A stretch of DNA of 64,000 nt from contig NZ_CP049246.1 in assembly GCF_011046555.1 (NCBI RefSeq), forward strand, positions 3,906,001 through 3,970,000, written 5' to 3'. This document shows, in pieces, positions 15,304-23,469 of this stretch (the stretch's first letter is position 1; every line of letters begins with the position of its first letter). The notes beneath the pieces were generated by a model. It did no database searches and had not been told where the DNA came from. It worked only from the letters and a program-made list of their open reading frames with translations. The position numbers and the translations under genes were made by a program. The DNA comes from Sphingobacterium lactis. Lineage in GTDB: Bacteria; Bacteroidota; Bacteroidia; Sphingobacteriales; Sphingobacteriaceae.

Positions 15304-16506
15304 TTAAAAATGGGGCGATGCGGCTTTGCCCTGCACCTTATTGACGGATATGGCCCGTTTTATAGCCTCATCCCCAAAGCGAGCCCGCATGGCATCCATC
15401 GCTTGGTAGAGCTTCACCGCTTCTTCAGTATCCTCGAACAGATTGATCTGCTGCGACCCCTGCACCAGGTGACTGAACCGCACCCCAATCAGGCGTACCA
15501 ACATCCGTCGGTCATACAGTTTCATGAACAGCTCCTTCACCCGCTTCAACAGCACCGCATCCGACGCCGTATACGGGATTACCATTTGCTTACTTACCGT
15601 ATCAAAGTTGGAGTACCGCAACTTCACGGTGACACAACCCGTCAGGCGCTCCTGTTTGCGCAACTGAAAGGTCAGCCGCTCGGTCATCCGTACCAGCTCA
15701 CTGTGCAGGAACTGTACATCGATGGTGTCCTGCTGAAAGGTTTCCTCCGTTCCGATGCTCTTCTGCTCCGAATAGGGCACGATCGGCGAAGGATCAATGC
15801 CATTGGCCTTCCGCGACAGTTCGATGCCATTCTTGCCCAGCAGATTCTGCATCATCGGCACGGGGATCTCGCTTAAGATCTTGATCGTCCGCACCCCCAT
15901 CTGCATCAACAGCATACTCGTCTTTTCCCCAATCCCCGGCATCCGTTGGATCTTCAGCGGCGCCAGGTACGAACGCTCCAGCCCATGCTCCACTTCCTTC
16001 CGTCCGTCCGGCTTGGCATCGTCCGTGGCCACCTTACTGATCAGCTTATTCGAGGCCAGCGCATAACTGATCGGCAGCCCGCTCTCCTTCCTGATCTTAT
16101 CCTTCAGCTCCATCATAAACTGGCTGCAGCCAAAAAAACGATCCACACCCGTCAGGTCCACATAAAACTCATCAACACTGGCTTTCTCCATCACCGGAAC
16201 CGTATCCCGAACCACATCCGTCACCACCCGCGAATAATAGCTGTAACTATCCATATCCCCCCGGACAACGATCGCATGTGGACACAGCCGCAACGCCAAT
16301 TTCATCGGCATGGCGCTGTGAACCCCAAATTTCCGCGTCTCGTAACTGCAGGCAGAAACAACGGCGCGATCACTCATCCCCCCCACAATCAGGGGCTTCC
16401 CTATAAATTGGCTGTTCTTTAAACGCTCCACACTCACAAAAAATGTATCCAGGTCCAAATGAGCCACAAACCGCTTATTATCAAACAATTCCATAGCAAT
16501 ATGCAT
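15304..16506 (-). CDS. dinB: DNA polymerase IV (Y-family translesion polymerase)
   Basis: A Y-family polymerase of about 400 residues. The first catalytic motif is HLDLDTFFVSVE and the second is ASVDEFYVDLTG, supplying the acidic metal ligands; MPGIGEKTSMLLMQMGV is the helix-hairpin-helix. A C-terminal QINLFED fits a beta-clamp binding peptide. Three starts are possible: GTG 16512, ATG 16506 and ATG 16494; the -7 box at 16518-16525 implies transcription starts near 16511, which excludes the GTG and leaves the two ATGs. In cassettes of this kind DinB works with a DnaE2-type polymerase; that gene is at 6659-9595, unusually far away. A perfect palindrome overlaps the promoter. Confidence 0.92.
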   Translation of the reverse strand: MHIAMELFDNKRFVAHLDLDTFFVSVERLKNSQFIGKPLIVGGMSDRAVVSACSYETRKFGVHSAMPMKLALRLCPHAIVVRGDMDSYSYYSRVVTDVVRDTVPVMEKASVDEFYVDLTGVDRFFGCSQFMMELKDKIRKESGLPISYALASNKLISKVATDDAKPDGRKEVEHGLERSYLAPLKIQRMPGIGEKTSMLLMQMGVRTIKILSEIPVPMMQNLLGKNGIELSRKANGIDPSPIVPYSEQKSIGTEETFQQDTIDVQFLHSELVRMTERLTFQLRKQERLTGCVTVKLRYSNFDTVSKQMVIPYTASDAVLLKRVKELFMKLYDRRMLVRLIGVRFSHLVQGSQQINLFEDTEEAVKLYQAMDAMRARFGDEAIKRAISVNKVQGKAASPHF

Positions 16507-16517
16507 TTTCACTACAT

Positions 16518-16542
16518 CAAAATTACTAAATATTTTAGTAAT
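16518..16542 (-). promoter_or_regulatory. dinB promoter with overlapping palindromic operator
   Basis: On the minus strand TAATTTTG (16525-16518) is an exact TAnnTTTG -7 box. It overlaps the 21-bp palindrome 16522-16542, whose 9-bp arms ATTACTAAA and TTTAGTAAT are perfect around TAT. A protein bound here would block polymerase. The same core occurs before dnaE2 at 9624-9644. Confidence 0.6.
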
Positions 16543-16627
16543 TTAAAGCTATTAAAACATCAAAAAAAGGAAATACGCTATTCCCCAGCGCTGGAGCTCG
16601 TTGGGTGTCGAGCAATGTTATAAATAT

Positions 16628-16661
16628 AAATGACCATACTGCTGATCAGTATGGTCATTTT
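16628..16661. terminator. Strong hairpin between the esterase gene and dinB
   Basis: AAATGACCATACTG (16628-16641) and CAGTATGGTCATTT (16647-16660) form a perfect 14-bp stem with the loop CTGAT. It lies 80 bp after the esterase stop on the minus strand. The run after the stem is only AT-rich rather than pure T, so termination efficiency is uncertain. The rest of 16543-16739 shows nothing I can name. Confidence 0.55.
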
Positions 16662-16739
16662 GTATCATGTAGCGAACTCGAATAATTGACTATCGAAGGT
16701 GTATAAATGCTAGGCAGATTACCTTTTAGGGTTGTAAAT

Positions 16740-17549
16740 TTATTTTGTCTTTTCCAGGCGCGTAATTTCTTTCACCAACAGCGGAAGTGCGGGATAGACC
16801 ATCCCATGGTCATAGCCATCCAATTCCAGCAGCTTGATCTGCGGGTGACCGACGATCTTGAGCATCCGCGCCAGATACGCATTCTCCTCATAACGGCCTA
16901 CCATTTCCAACTCCCGATCGCCCGTAATGAGCAGAATCGGCACCGGACTTTTTCGTACCCAATACAGGGGGGCCAAGGCATCAACAATAGGCTGGTTGAC
17001 GTCGATACCCTGTTCGGCACGAGCGGTAAAATGGGTAATGCACTGGGCACTGAAAGGTACAGCAGCCATCAGGTCATCCGCATCCAAGCCTACTTCGGAC
17101 AGGTACCTTTTGTTCAGGGCGAGCATTAGGTTGAGGTATCCCCCTGCGGAATGCCCCGAAAGCACAATCTTCTTGGGATTGCCACCGTATTGCGCGATAT
17201 GCTGGAAGGTCCATTTCACGGCCAACGCCGCATCTTGAATGATCTCTTCCACCTTGACATGAGGCGATAGCCGATAACCGACGCCGATCACGGCAATCCC
17301 CTGCTCCTTCAAGTAAGCAGGAATCTCTCGCTGACCACCCGTAAGCCCACCACCATGGAACCACAGTACGGTTACAAAATCGCGTTTGCCGTTCGGTACA
17401 TAGATATCCAATTGGCAGCGTTCCTGCCGGTAGGCATCCGCACCAGCTGGCGCATAGGAAATATTTGCCTTCAGGGTATATCCTTTTTCCTGAGCGGAAG
17501 TAAGACCAACAACAAGGATAGCAAAAAACAAAAGCAGGTATCTTTTCAT
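16740..17549 (-). CDS. Secreted alpha/beta hydrolase (esterase/lipase, BD-FAE type)
   Basis: A 269-residue exported esterase. The frame is open to 17666, but ATG 17549 gives a signal peptide, MKRYLLLFFAILVVGLTSAQ, and is chosen. The oxyanion-hole motif HGGG, the nucleophile elbow GHSAGG, an acid in LLITGDRELE and the His in GYDHGMV complete a Ser-Asp-His triad. The family hydrolyses short-chain esters, including acetyl or feruloyl groups on polysaccharides; no polysaccharide-utilisation genes are adjacent, so the substrate is open. It is divergent from parC. Confidence 0.85.
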   Translation of the reverse strand: MKRYLLLFFAILVVGLTSAQEKGYTLKANISYAPAGADAYRQERCQLDIYVPNGKRDFVTVLWFHGGGLTGGQREIPAYLKEQGIAVIGVGYRLSPHVKVEEIIQDAALAVKWTFQHIAQYGGNPKKIVLSGHSAGGYLNLMLALNKRYLSEVGLDADDLMAAVPFSAQCITHFTARAEQGIDVNQPIVDALAPLYWVRKSPVPILLITGDRELEMVGRYEENAYLARMLKIVGHPQIKLLELDGYDHGMVYPALPLLVKEITRLEKTK

Positions 17550-17757
17550 GATATGTGACGTGAATTCCTTAAAAATAAGCATTTCTGTGATTAATCGGAG
17601 GATGCTATCCATTTCACCTCCAATTCCGGGCCGGAGGTTGAAAAAAAGAGAAGCGAAAGCAAGCACGCAATGGGTCGGGTAAATAAAATGAATTTTGTAT
17701 TTTTACGAGGTTTGCGGAAATCGAAGCCGCAGTGCCACCAAAATATTACGAAATTAC

Positions 17758-20496
17758 ATGAGCGACGAGATCAACTATACAGAAGAGAATAACGACTCGA
17801 ACCCAAATCAAGACCAACAGAGCAATACCATCCCCCTATCGGGACTCTATGAAAACTGGTTTTTAGATTATGCTTCTTATGTGATATTGGACCGTGCGGT
17901 TCCACATATCAACGATGGCTTCAAGCCCGTTCAGCGCCGTATTCTCCACTCCTTGAAGGAGATGGACGATGGACGGTACAACAAGGCGGCGAATGTCATT
18001 GGGAACACGATGAAGTATCACCCCCATGGGGATGCTTCCATCGGGGATGCCATGGTACAGATTGGGCAGAAGGATTTATTGATCGACTGCCAGGGAAACT
18101 GGGGTGATCCCATCACGGGAGACTCCGCTGCGGCACCCCGTTATATCGAGGGGCGTCTCTCCAAGTTTGCCAATGAGGTGGTCTTCAATCCGGACACCAC
18201 GGATTGGCAACTGAGCTACGACGGCAGGAACAAGGAACCTGTCACGCTTCCCGTCAAATTCCCCTTGCTATTGGCACAGGGCGCGGAGGGAATTGCGGTC
18301 GGATTGGCGACCAAGATTATGCCGCACAACTTCATTGAGCTCATCGACGGATCCATACAAGTCCTGAAAGGTGAAAGACCAGCCATTTACCCCGATTTCC
18401 CAACGGGTGGTATGGCCGATGTTTCGGCATACAATGAAGGGCAGCGCGGTGGAAAGATCCGCGTACGTGCGAAAATCGAAGAACGCGATAAGAAAACCCT
18501 CGCGATTACGGAAATCCCTTTCGGTACCACAACAGGTGGGCTGATTGACAGTATCGTATCGGCGAACGAAAAAGGAAAGATCAAGATCAAGAAAATAGAG
18601 GACAACACAGCCGCCAATGTGGAAATCATTGTGCACCTCGCACCTGGTATCTCTCCGGACGTCACCATCGATGCACTCTACGCATTCACGGGCTGTGAAA
18701 CATCCATTTCTCCCAATACCTGCGTGATCAAGAACAATAAGCCTCATTTCATGAGCGTGAATGATATCTTGATCGAAAACACCAAGCAGACCAAGAGTCT
18801 CCTGAAACAGGAACTGGAGATCCGCTTGAATGAATTGCAGGAAAAGATATTCTTTAGCTCGCTCTTGAAGATCTTTATTCAAGAAGGGATGTACAAACAT
18901 CCGGATTATGAAAATGCTGGCGATTTTGATACCGTTGTGGAGGTGCTGAACCGTTTGTTTGCGCCATTCTTCGACCAATTCTACCGCCCAATCCTTCCGG
19001 AGGATTACAAACGCCTGATCGACAAACCCATGAGCAGCATCACGCGCTTCGACGTGAAGAAAGCAGATGAGATGATGAAAGCCTTGGACGATGAGATCAA
19101 GGAGGTTCGCCGCAACTTGAGAAACCTGACGGAATACAGTATCAAATGGTTCGAGTATATCCGCAGCAAGTACAGTAAGGGCCGCGAGCGTAAAACGGAG
19201 CTCCGTGTGTTCGACCGGGTGGAAGCGACACAGGTCGCTTTGGCCAATGCCAAACTGTATGTCAACCGGGAGGAAGGTTTTATCGGTACCAACATGAAGA
19301 AGGACGAACTTGTGGGCGATTGTTCCGATATTGACGATATCATTGTATTCCGAGGTGACGGAAAATACTCCGTAGTGAAGGTTCAGGATAAGATTTTCGT
19401 CGGGAAGGACATCATCCACGTAGCCGTCTTCAAGAAAGGTGATGAACGCACCGTATACAATGCCATTTACAAAGATGGTGCAACCGGTACAAGCTATATC
19501 AAACGGTTCTCTGTTACTGCCGTTACCCGTGATAAAGATTACGATATCGGCAAGGGCAGCAAAGGAACCAAGATTCTATATTTCACTGCCAATCCGAACG
19601 GAGAGGCCGAAGTTGTGAACATCCAGCTTAAACCCCATTCAAAACTCCGCAAGCTTACATTTGACATGGATTTTGCGGAAATTGCCATCAAAGGGCGTGC
19701 CTCGCAAGGGAATATCGTCAGCAAATATCCGGTGAAGAAAGTAACCTTCAAAAGTGCAGGTGTCTCCACGCTGGCCGGACGCAAAATCTGGTATGACGAC
19801 ATCCTGAAACGCCTGAATGCGGATGACCGCGGTCGATTCCTGGGTGAATTCGATGGGGATGACAAAATATTAATGGTTCTGAACGACGGTTCCTATGAGC
19901 TGACCTCCTTCGACCTGAACAACCATTTTGATGAGCGCATGATCCGCTTGGAGAAATTCACGCCGGAACAGGTTTATACCGCGATTCATCAGGATGGAAA
20001 AACGGGCACCTATTACGTGAAGCGCTTTACCTTCGATGATATTCCAGTAGGCAAGCGAACACGTTTCCTTGGCGAGGAGAGCAAATTGATTATCTTGACC
20101 AACAACGATCAGCCAGTTGTTCACCTGGATATCCTGAAAGGGAAATCGCAGACCAAAGAACAACAGGAACAGGATCTGACGGAGATCGTGGATGTAAAGG
20201 GCATGAAAGCACAGGGCAATCGCCTGAGCTTCCACACGGTACAGAAAATCAAGTTGCTATCCGAAGAGAAAGATCTATCGGTAACACCGGAACCAACAGC
20301 AGGTCCGGAGAATCAGGCCAACGATACCCCTGAAGCGGCAACTGACGGACCGAAGAAAACAACAGATAAGGCGAGTGAGCCTGCTCCATCGGCCAGCGAT
20401 ATCTCCTTTGAGATCACAAACCCCGATGATGTGCAGATCGACGACAATGGACAGTTGGGCTTATTTGGCGGAAACGAAGAGGACGAAGAAGGTTAA
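17758..20496 (+). CDS. parC: DNA topoisomerase IV subunit A
   Basis: A 912-residue type IIA topoisomerase A subunit that breaks and rejoins DNA during chromosome decatenation. ATG 17758 (MSDEINYTEENNDSNPNQDQ) is preferred over an upstream in-frame ATG at 17695, since conserved sequence only starts at IPLSGLYENWFLDYASYVIL. HPHGDASIGDAMV corresponds to the quinolone-resistance region, and AAAPRYIEG carries the active-site Tyr129. A C-terminal beta-pinwheel follows from about residue 500. It lacks the gyrase box, favouring ParC over GyrA. The last 70 residues are a low-complexity Pro/Ala/Thr/Glu tail. parE, often adjacent to parC, is not upstream here. Confidence 0.9.
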   Translation: MSDEINYTEENNDSNPNQDQQSNTIPLSGLYENWFLDYASYVILDRAVPHINDGFKPVQRRILHSLKEMDDGRYNKAANVIGNTMKYHPHGDASIGDAMVQIGQKDLLIDCQGNWGDPITGDSAAAPRYIEGRLSKFANEVVFNPDTTDWQLSYDGRNKEPVTLPVKFPLLLAQGAEGIAVGLATKIMPHNFIELIDGSIQVLKGERPAIYPDFPTGGMADVSAYNEGQRGGKIRVRAKIEERDKKTLAITEIPFGTTTGGLIDSIVSANEKGKIKIKKIEDNTAANVEIIVHLAPGISPDVTIDALYAFTGCETSISPNTCVIKNNKPHFMSVNDILIENTKQTKSLLKQELEIRLNELQEKIFFSSLLKIFIQEGMYKHPDYENAGDFDTVVEVLNRLFAPFFDQFYRPILPEDYKRLIDKPMSSITRFDVKKADEMMKALDDEIKEVRRNLRNLTEYSIKWFEYIRSKYSKGRERKTELRVFDRVEATQVALANAKLYVNREEGFIGTNMKKDELVGDCSDIDDIIVFRGDGKYSVVKVQDKIFVGKDIIHVAVFKKGDERTVYNAIYKDGATGTSYIKRFSVTAVTRDKDYDIGKGSKGTKILYFTANPNGEAEVVNIQLKPHSKLRKLTFDMDFAEIAIKGRASQGNIVSKYPVKKVTFKSAGVSTLAGRKIWYDDILKRLNADDRGRFLGEFDGDDKILMVLNDGSYELTSFDLNNHFDERMIRLEKFTPEQVYTAIHQDGKTGTYYVKRFTFDDIPVGKRTRFLGEESKLIILTNNDQPVVHLDILKGKSQTKEQQEQDLTEIVDVKGMKAQGNRLSFHTVQKIKLLSEEKDLSVTPEPTAGPENQANDTPEAATDGPKKTTDKASEPAPSASDISFEITNPDDVQIDDNGQLGLFGGNEEDEEG

Positions 20497-20521
20497 TAAC
20501 TAACAACAGCTAAAAAAAATT

Positions 20522-20550
20522 TGCCCTCCGAATACTTCCGGAGGGCATTT
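20522..20550. terminator. Bidirectional terminator between parC and the small lipoprotein gene
   Basis: TGCCCTCCG (20522-20530) pairs with CGGAGGGCA (20539-20547) around an 8-nt loop, flanked by an A-run on the left and TTT on the right. It can serve parC (plus) and the convergent gene ending at 20617 (minus). Confidence 0.85.
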
Positions 20551-20616
20551 CCACAATATACCAACGTTTACATAATATTTACTGCTATCCGCTTTCCAAT
20601 TTCCGGAATCTCCTAC

Positions 20617-21069
20617 CTAGCGGAATATTTTTCGGAAATCAAAAACCCGATATTTTCCCTTTTCTGAATATTCATTTTCATAGTTTTTGCTGTTTAGCGG
20701 CGATACCTTCCAATCTCCGTGTTCCACATCCCTCGCCCTGAACATAACAGGTTTTTGATCCTGAATTGTAATTAATAACGAATCAAAATGAGCCAAGGTA
20801 CCCACATGCTCTTCCAAGAGTTCAGGAAGCACAAATTGATCTTGTTCAGGAACCATAAAATCGAAAACATGTTCATGCAGAAAAAACTTCATGTTTATGG
20901 GTGATGAAGTATTATTCACATACTTGTAATTGAATAGCATGAGTGAACCTTGGTGATGGTCACAAGAACTTACGCTATATGCAGTGACCAGACTGAAAAT
21001 GGCAGCAAACTGACCTATTTTTCGAATAAAACTTTTATTATAAACTAAACAATTTAAAAATCTACGCAT
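20617..21069 (-). CDS. Hypothetical small lipoprotein
   Basis: I do not recognise this 150-residue protein. The hydrophobic segment GQFAAIFSLVTAYSVSSC ends in a plausible lipobox with Cys36, after an unusually long basic N-region containing RRFL and IRKIGQ. The mature part is about 115 residues with many aromatic and acidic residues and alternating polar patterns that suggest beta structure. It stands alone: the shared terminator at 20522-20550 separates it from parC, and a second terminator at 21168-21194 separates it from the nuclease locus. Its sequence is more AT-rich than the neighbouring genes. Confidence 0.6.
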   Translation of the reverse strand: MRRFLNCLVYNKSFIRKIGQFAAIFSLVTAYSVSSCDHHQGSLMLFNYKYVNNTSSPINMKFFLHEHVFDFMVPEQDQFVLPELLEEHVGTLAHFDSLLITIQDQKPVMFRARDVEHGDWKVSPLNSKNYENEYSEKGKYRVFDFRKIFR

Positions 21070-21167
21070 CTACTCCTTAATATTGCGTGTAAAATTAGTT
21101 TATTTTTTAGTTGAGAAATAATTTTGTTTAATTTTTAATGAAATATTAATATTCAGTTTTAATACTT

Positions 21168-21194
21168 AAAAAAAACTTCCGGCATGCCGGAAGT
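21168..21194 (-). terminator. Terminator of the nuclease/protease locus
   Basis: The 20-bp perfect palindrome at 21175-21194 (arms ACTTCCGG and CCGGAAGT around CATG) is followed, on the minus strand, by a T-run encoded by A at 21168-21175. It lies 55 bp after the stop of the clostripain gene and closes the 30646-21249 transcription unit. Confidence 0.88.
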
Positions 21195-21248
21195 CTTGAT
21201 TTAAAAAACTAGTAAATTATTATGAAAAAAGGATGGTCACCCGCTGGT

Positions 21249-22406
21249 TCAAAACAAGCGCCCGGCACCTGTAGCTTTCGCCCAGCCAAGCGTTTTGTAA
21301 TATGAAGCATGTGGGTCATCATCCTTCGGAATATAACAGGACAAACCCGAATAGACACGTATAGGTTTCCCTAAGAAATGAGAGGTGTGGACTTTATACA
21401 CGACGGATTTATTCAAGGCCATTTCGATCCGCTTGGCTTCGTCCGCAGTAAAATTACGATCAAAGAAATCCAACAGGTCATATGCCGGAACAGGCGACAG
21501 CGGATCCAAGCTCAGGGCTTGAACCTGCCGATCTTTGATCTTAATGGCTTGTTGGCGATCATAGACAGTTCGAACAGCCTGCGCCAGACCTTCCAATTTC
21601 TTCATATCCACTAAAGTATAGGTAGCGGACCGATAGGGCCCTTCCTTTTCATTATAAAATCCGTAATATTTTCTGGCGGTCTGTGCCAAGCCCCTACGTA
21701 CATTTCGATCAAAGAGGTGTCGCATGATACGGTCATAGGGCAAGCCCACACTGATGACCTCCGTTGCAGAAGCTAAAACCAAAGGCGTTATATCGCGCAG
21801 TTCATACAAGACCTCCACCGAGGACATGGAACATGCATCGAAAATGATGTAATCCAAATTTCTGGGCAATGCTGCCTTCAAGTCCATAATATCCATGGTA
21901 TCTCCGTTGTCATCGCCGAAAGATCTGGTCTTTGCCATTCTTTTCGTACGCTCACCCGGATACCAATTGGTCGCATGGGACCATAGAATAGCGCCATAAG
22001 AATTTGCCTTTCCAAGCTCCTGCATATCCTGAAAGACCATTGCCATCACCTTTGGATCGGATGAATTGTGTTCGGGATAGTCTTTTAGTACTTTACTCAC
22101 TATTCTAGGACTGTTGTCATGAACAATTTCGTAGATCTTGGGAGATTGTCCGAAAAGGCGTGCATACACCAACAGTCTACCATTGATATCCTGATACCCT
22201 TGTTCCATCATATTGATGTTATCGACTGCTTCAGCCGCCAAGCTATTATTTGCCGCCATATAGACCAAAACTGTCTTCTCCACCTGCAAGGATTCCTCCT
22301 TTTTGCAGGCAGCAAACAGACCCAGCAACACCAACCCCGCAAGGCACCGAAAAAACACGGTCCCCCGGAATGTACTTTTGGTATCCATTGCCATCGCCCC
22401 CTTCAT
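21249..22406 (-). CDS. Clostripain-family (C11) cysteine protease lipoprotein
   Basis: A 385-residue C11 peptidase, a family that cleaves after Arg or Lys. The signal ends LLGLFAAC (Cys34), followed by KKEE; C-K-K-E-E resembles the K-(D/E)2 export signal that sends Bacteroidota lipoproteins to the cell surface. The catalytic dyad is visible as His144 in ILWSHATNW and Cys192 in IIFDACSMSS. Start codons at 22406 and 22394 are both possible; the first leaves a 4-bp gap to the upstream gene. It is the last gene of the nuclease locus, so it may process or release the other surface lipoproteins or digest nucleoprotein. That role is inferred. Confidence 0.85.
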   Translation of the reverse strand: MKGAMAMDTKSTFRGTVFFRCLAGLVLLGLFAACKKEESLQVEKTVLVYMAANNSLAAEAVDNINMMEQGYQDINGRLLVYARLFGQSPKIYEIVHDNSPRIVSKVLKDYPEHNSSDPKVMAMVFQDMQELGKANSYGAILWSHATNWYPGERTKRMAKTRSFGDDNGDTMDIMDLKAALPRNLDYIIFDACSMSSVEVLYELRDITPLVLASATEVISVGLPYDRIMRHLFDRNVRRGLAQTARKYYGFYNEKEGPYRSATYTLVDMKKLEGLAQAVRTVYDRQQAIKIKDRQVQALSLDPLSPVPAYDLLDFFDRNFTADEAKRIEMALNKSVVYKVHTSHFLGKPIRVYSGLSCYIPKDDDPHASYYKTLGWAKATGAGRLF

Positions 22407-22410
22407 CCTG

Positions 22411-23457
22411 CTATTCCAATTCTTTCAATAAATAGATCAGTACCGGAAAATGATCCGAATAGCCATCTTGGAACAAGTTGCTCGAAAAGGTTCGGAATGG
22501 ATAGCCTTTATACCGACCTTCCTTGGTGGTCAGGTAATCGGGGTTGTAAATCTCCGATTTCCAGAACTGTAATTTGCCCGAATTGTTGGATAACAAGGGT
22601 TTCGAGATGATGATCTGATCGAACAAGTTCCATTTCGCTAAATAACCCAATGAGCCTACTCCTCTTTTATAGTGTCTGTACATGGTGTTGTACAATCCTT
22701 GGTCAGCCACACGCTCGCGCTTTCCCTCAGCCTGCAACACCTCTTGTATACTTTTATCAACCGGGTCATCGTTAAAATCCCCCATAATAACAATCTTGGC
22801 TTCCGGTCTCGCCGAATAGATGGAATCTACGGCGTGGCGTAATACCGAAGCGGCATGTTCGCGCAGGATGGACGATTTTCCTCCAAACCGGGAAGGCCAA
22901 TGGTTCACGAAGACATGCACCATCTCATTGGCAATAACCCCCTTCACCATAAGGATATCACGCGTCACGTAGTCAGGTCGCTCCGGTAAATGGTAGGGCA
23001 ACACTTTCGCTTCCACAAAGCGGAACAAGTCCGGATTGTACAGAAGCGCGACATCGATTCCACGGCGATCCGGCGAGTCGTAATGGACAATTTGCAAATT
23101 CATTCCCTTGACGGCATCCTGACTGACCAAGTCTTCCAGCACCTTTCGGTTTTCGACCTCGCAGACCCCAATCAATGCAGGTCCTGCAGAGCCGTGCTGA
23201 CGCCCAATTCTGGAGAGCACCGTCGATAGACGGGTTAGTTTCTTCCGGTATTTATCGGGAGTCCAGTTTAGTCCACCTTCCGGCGTAAATTCAAAATCCA
23301 TCACGGTCGTATCCCGTTGGGTATCGAATAGGTTTTCGACATTATAGAAAGCCAAAGGATATACCGCATATTGTTTCTGCTGCCCCGTTGCCGAAAAGGC
23401 GTGCAGCAGCAGACCAACTGCTATACCTACGAAATATCTGAAATGCTTTAATCTCAT
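22411..23457 (-). CDS. Secreted EEP-family nuclease/phosphodiesterase
   Basis: A 348-residue EEP-fold hydrolase with a cleavable signal peptide, FVGIAVGLLLHAFSATGQ. The motifs are FYNVENLFDTQ (metal-binding Asn), IGVCEVENRKVLEDLV (catalytic Glu), VIMGDFNDDPVDKS and the C-terminal SDHFPVLIYLL. This NVENLFD subgroup is typical of Bacteroidota extracellular nuclease-like proteins and differs from the TYNIAGLP pair at 9731-11718. It lies 12 bp from the DUF5689 lipoprotein gene and 4 bp from the clostripain gene, so co-transcription is very likely. Extracellular DNA or RNA is the probable substrate, though phosphoesters of other kinds are possible. Confidence 0.85.
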   Translation of the reverse strand: MRLKHFRYFVGIAVGLLLHAFSATGQQKQYAVYPLAFYNVENLFDTQRDTTVMDFEFTPEGGLNWTPDKYRKKLTRLSTVLSRIGRQHGSAGPALIGVCEVENRKVLEDLVSQDAVKGMNLQIVHYDSPDRRGIDVALLYNPDLFRFVEAKVLPYHLPERPDYVTRDILMVKGVIANEMVHVFVNHWPSRFGGKSSILREHAASVLRHAVDSIYSARPEAKIVIMGDFNDDPVDKSIQEVLQAEGKRERVADQGLYNTMYRHYKRGVGSLGYLAKWNLFDQIIISKPLLSNNSGKLQFWKSEIYNPDYLTTKEGRYKGYPFRTFSSNLFQDGYSDHFPVLIYLLKELE

Positions 23458-23469
23458 AGCCTGCTGTGC

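Noticed and set aside
15205..15876. 223-codon plus-strand frame across the end of dinB
   Set aside because: Overlaps two confident genes (the second glycosyltransferase and dinB) and has no features of its own.
16580..16625. GC-richer patch resembling part of a tRNA arm
   Set aside because: No cloverleaf can be folded; only small partial pairings are present.
18268..19419. 383-codon open frame on the minus strand inside parC
   Set aside because: Antisense to conserved topoisomerase sequence, no domain or signal recognisable, His/Phe/Val-rich shadow composition.
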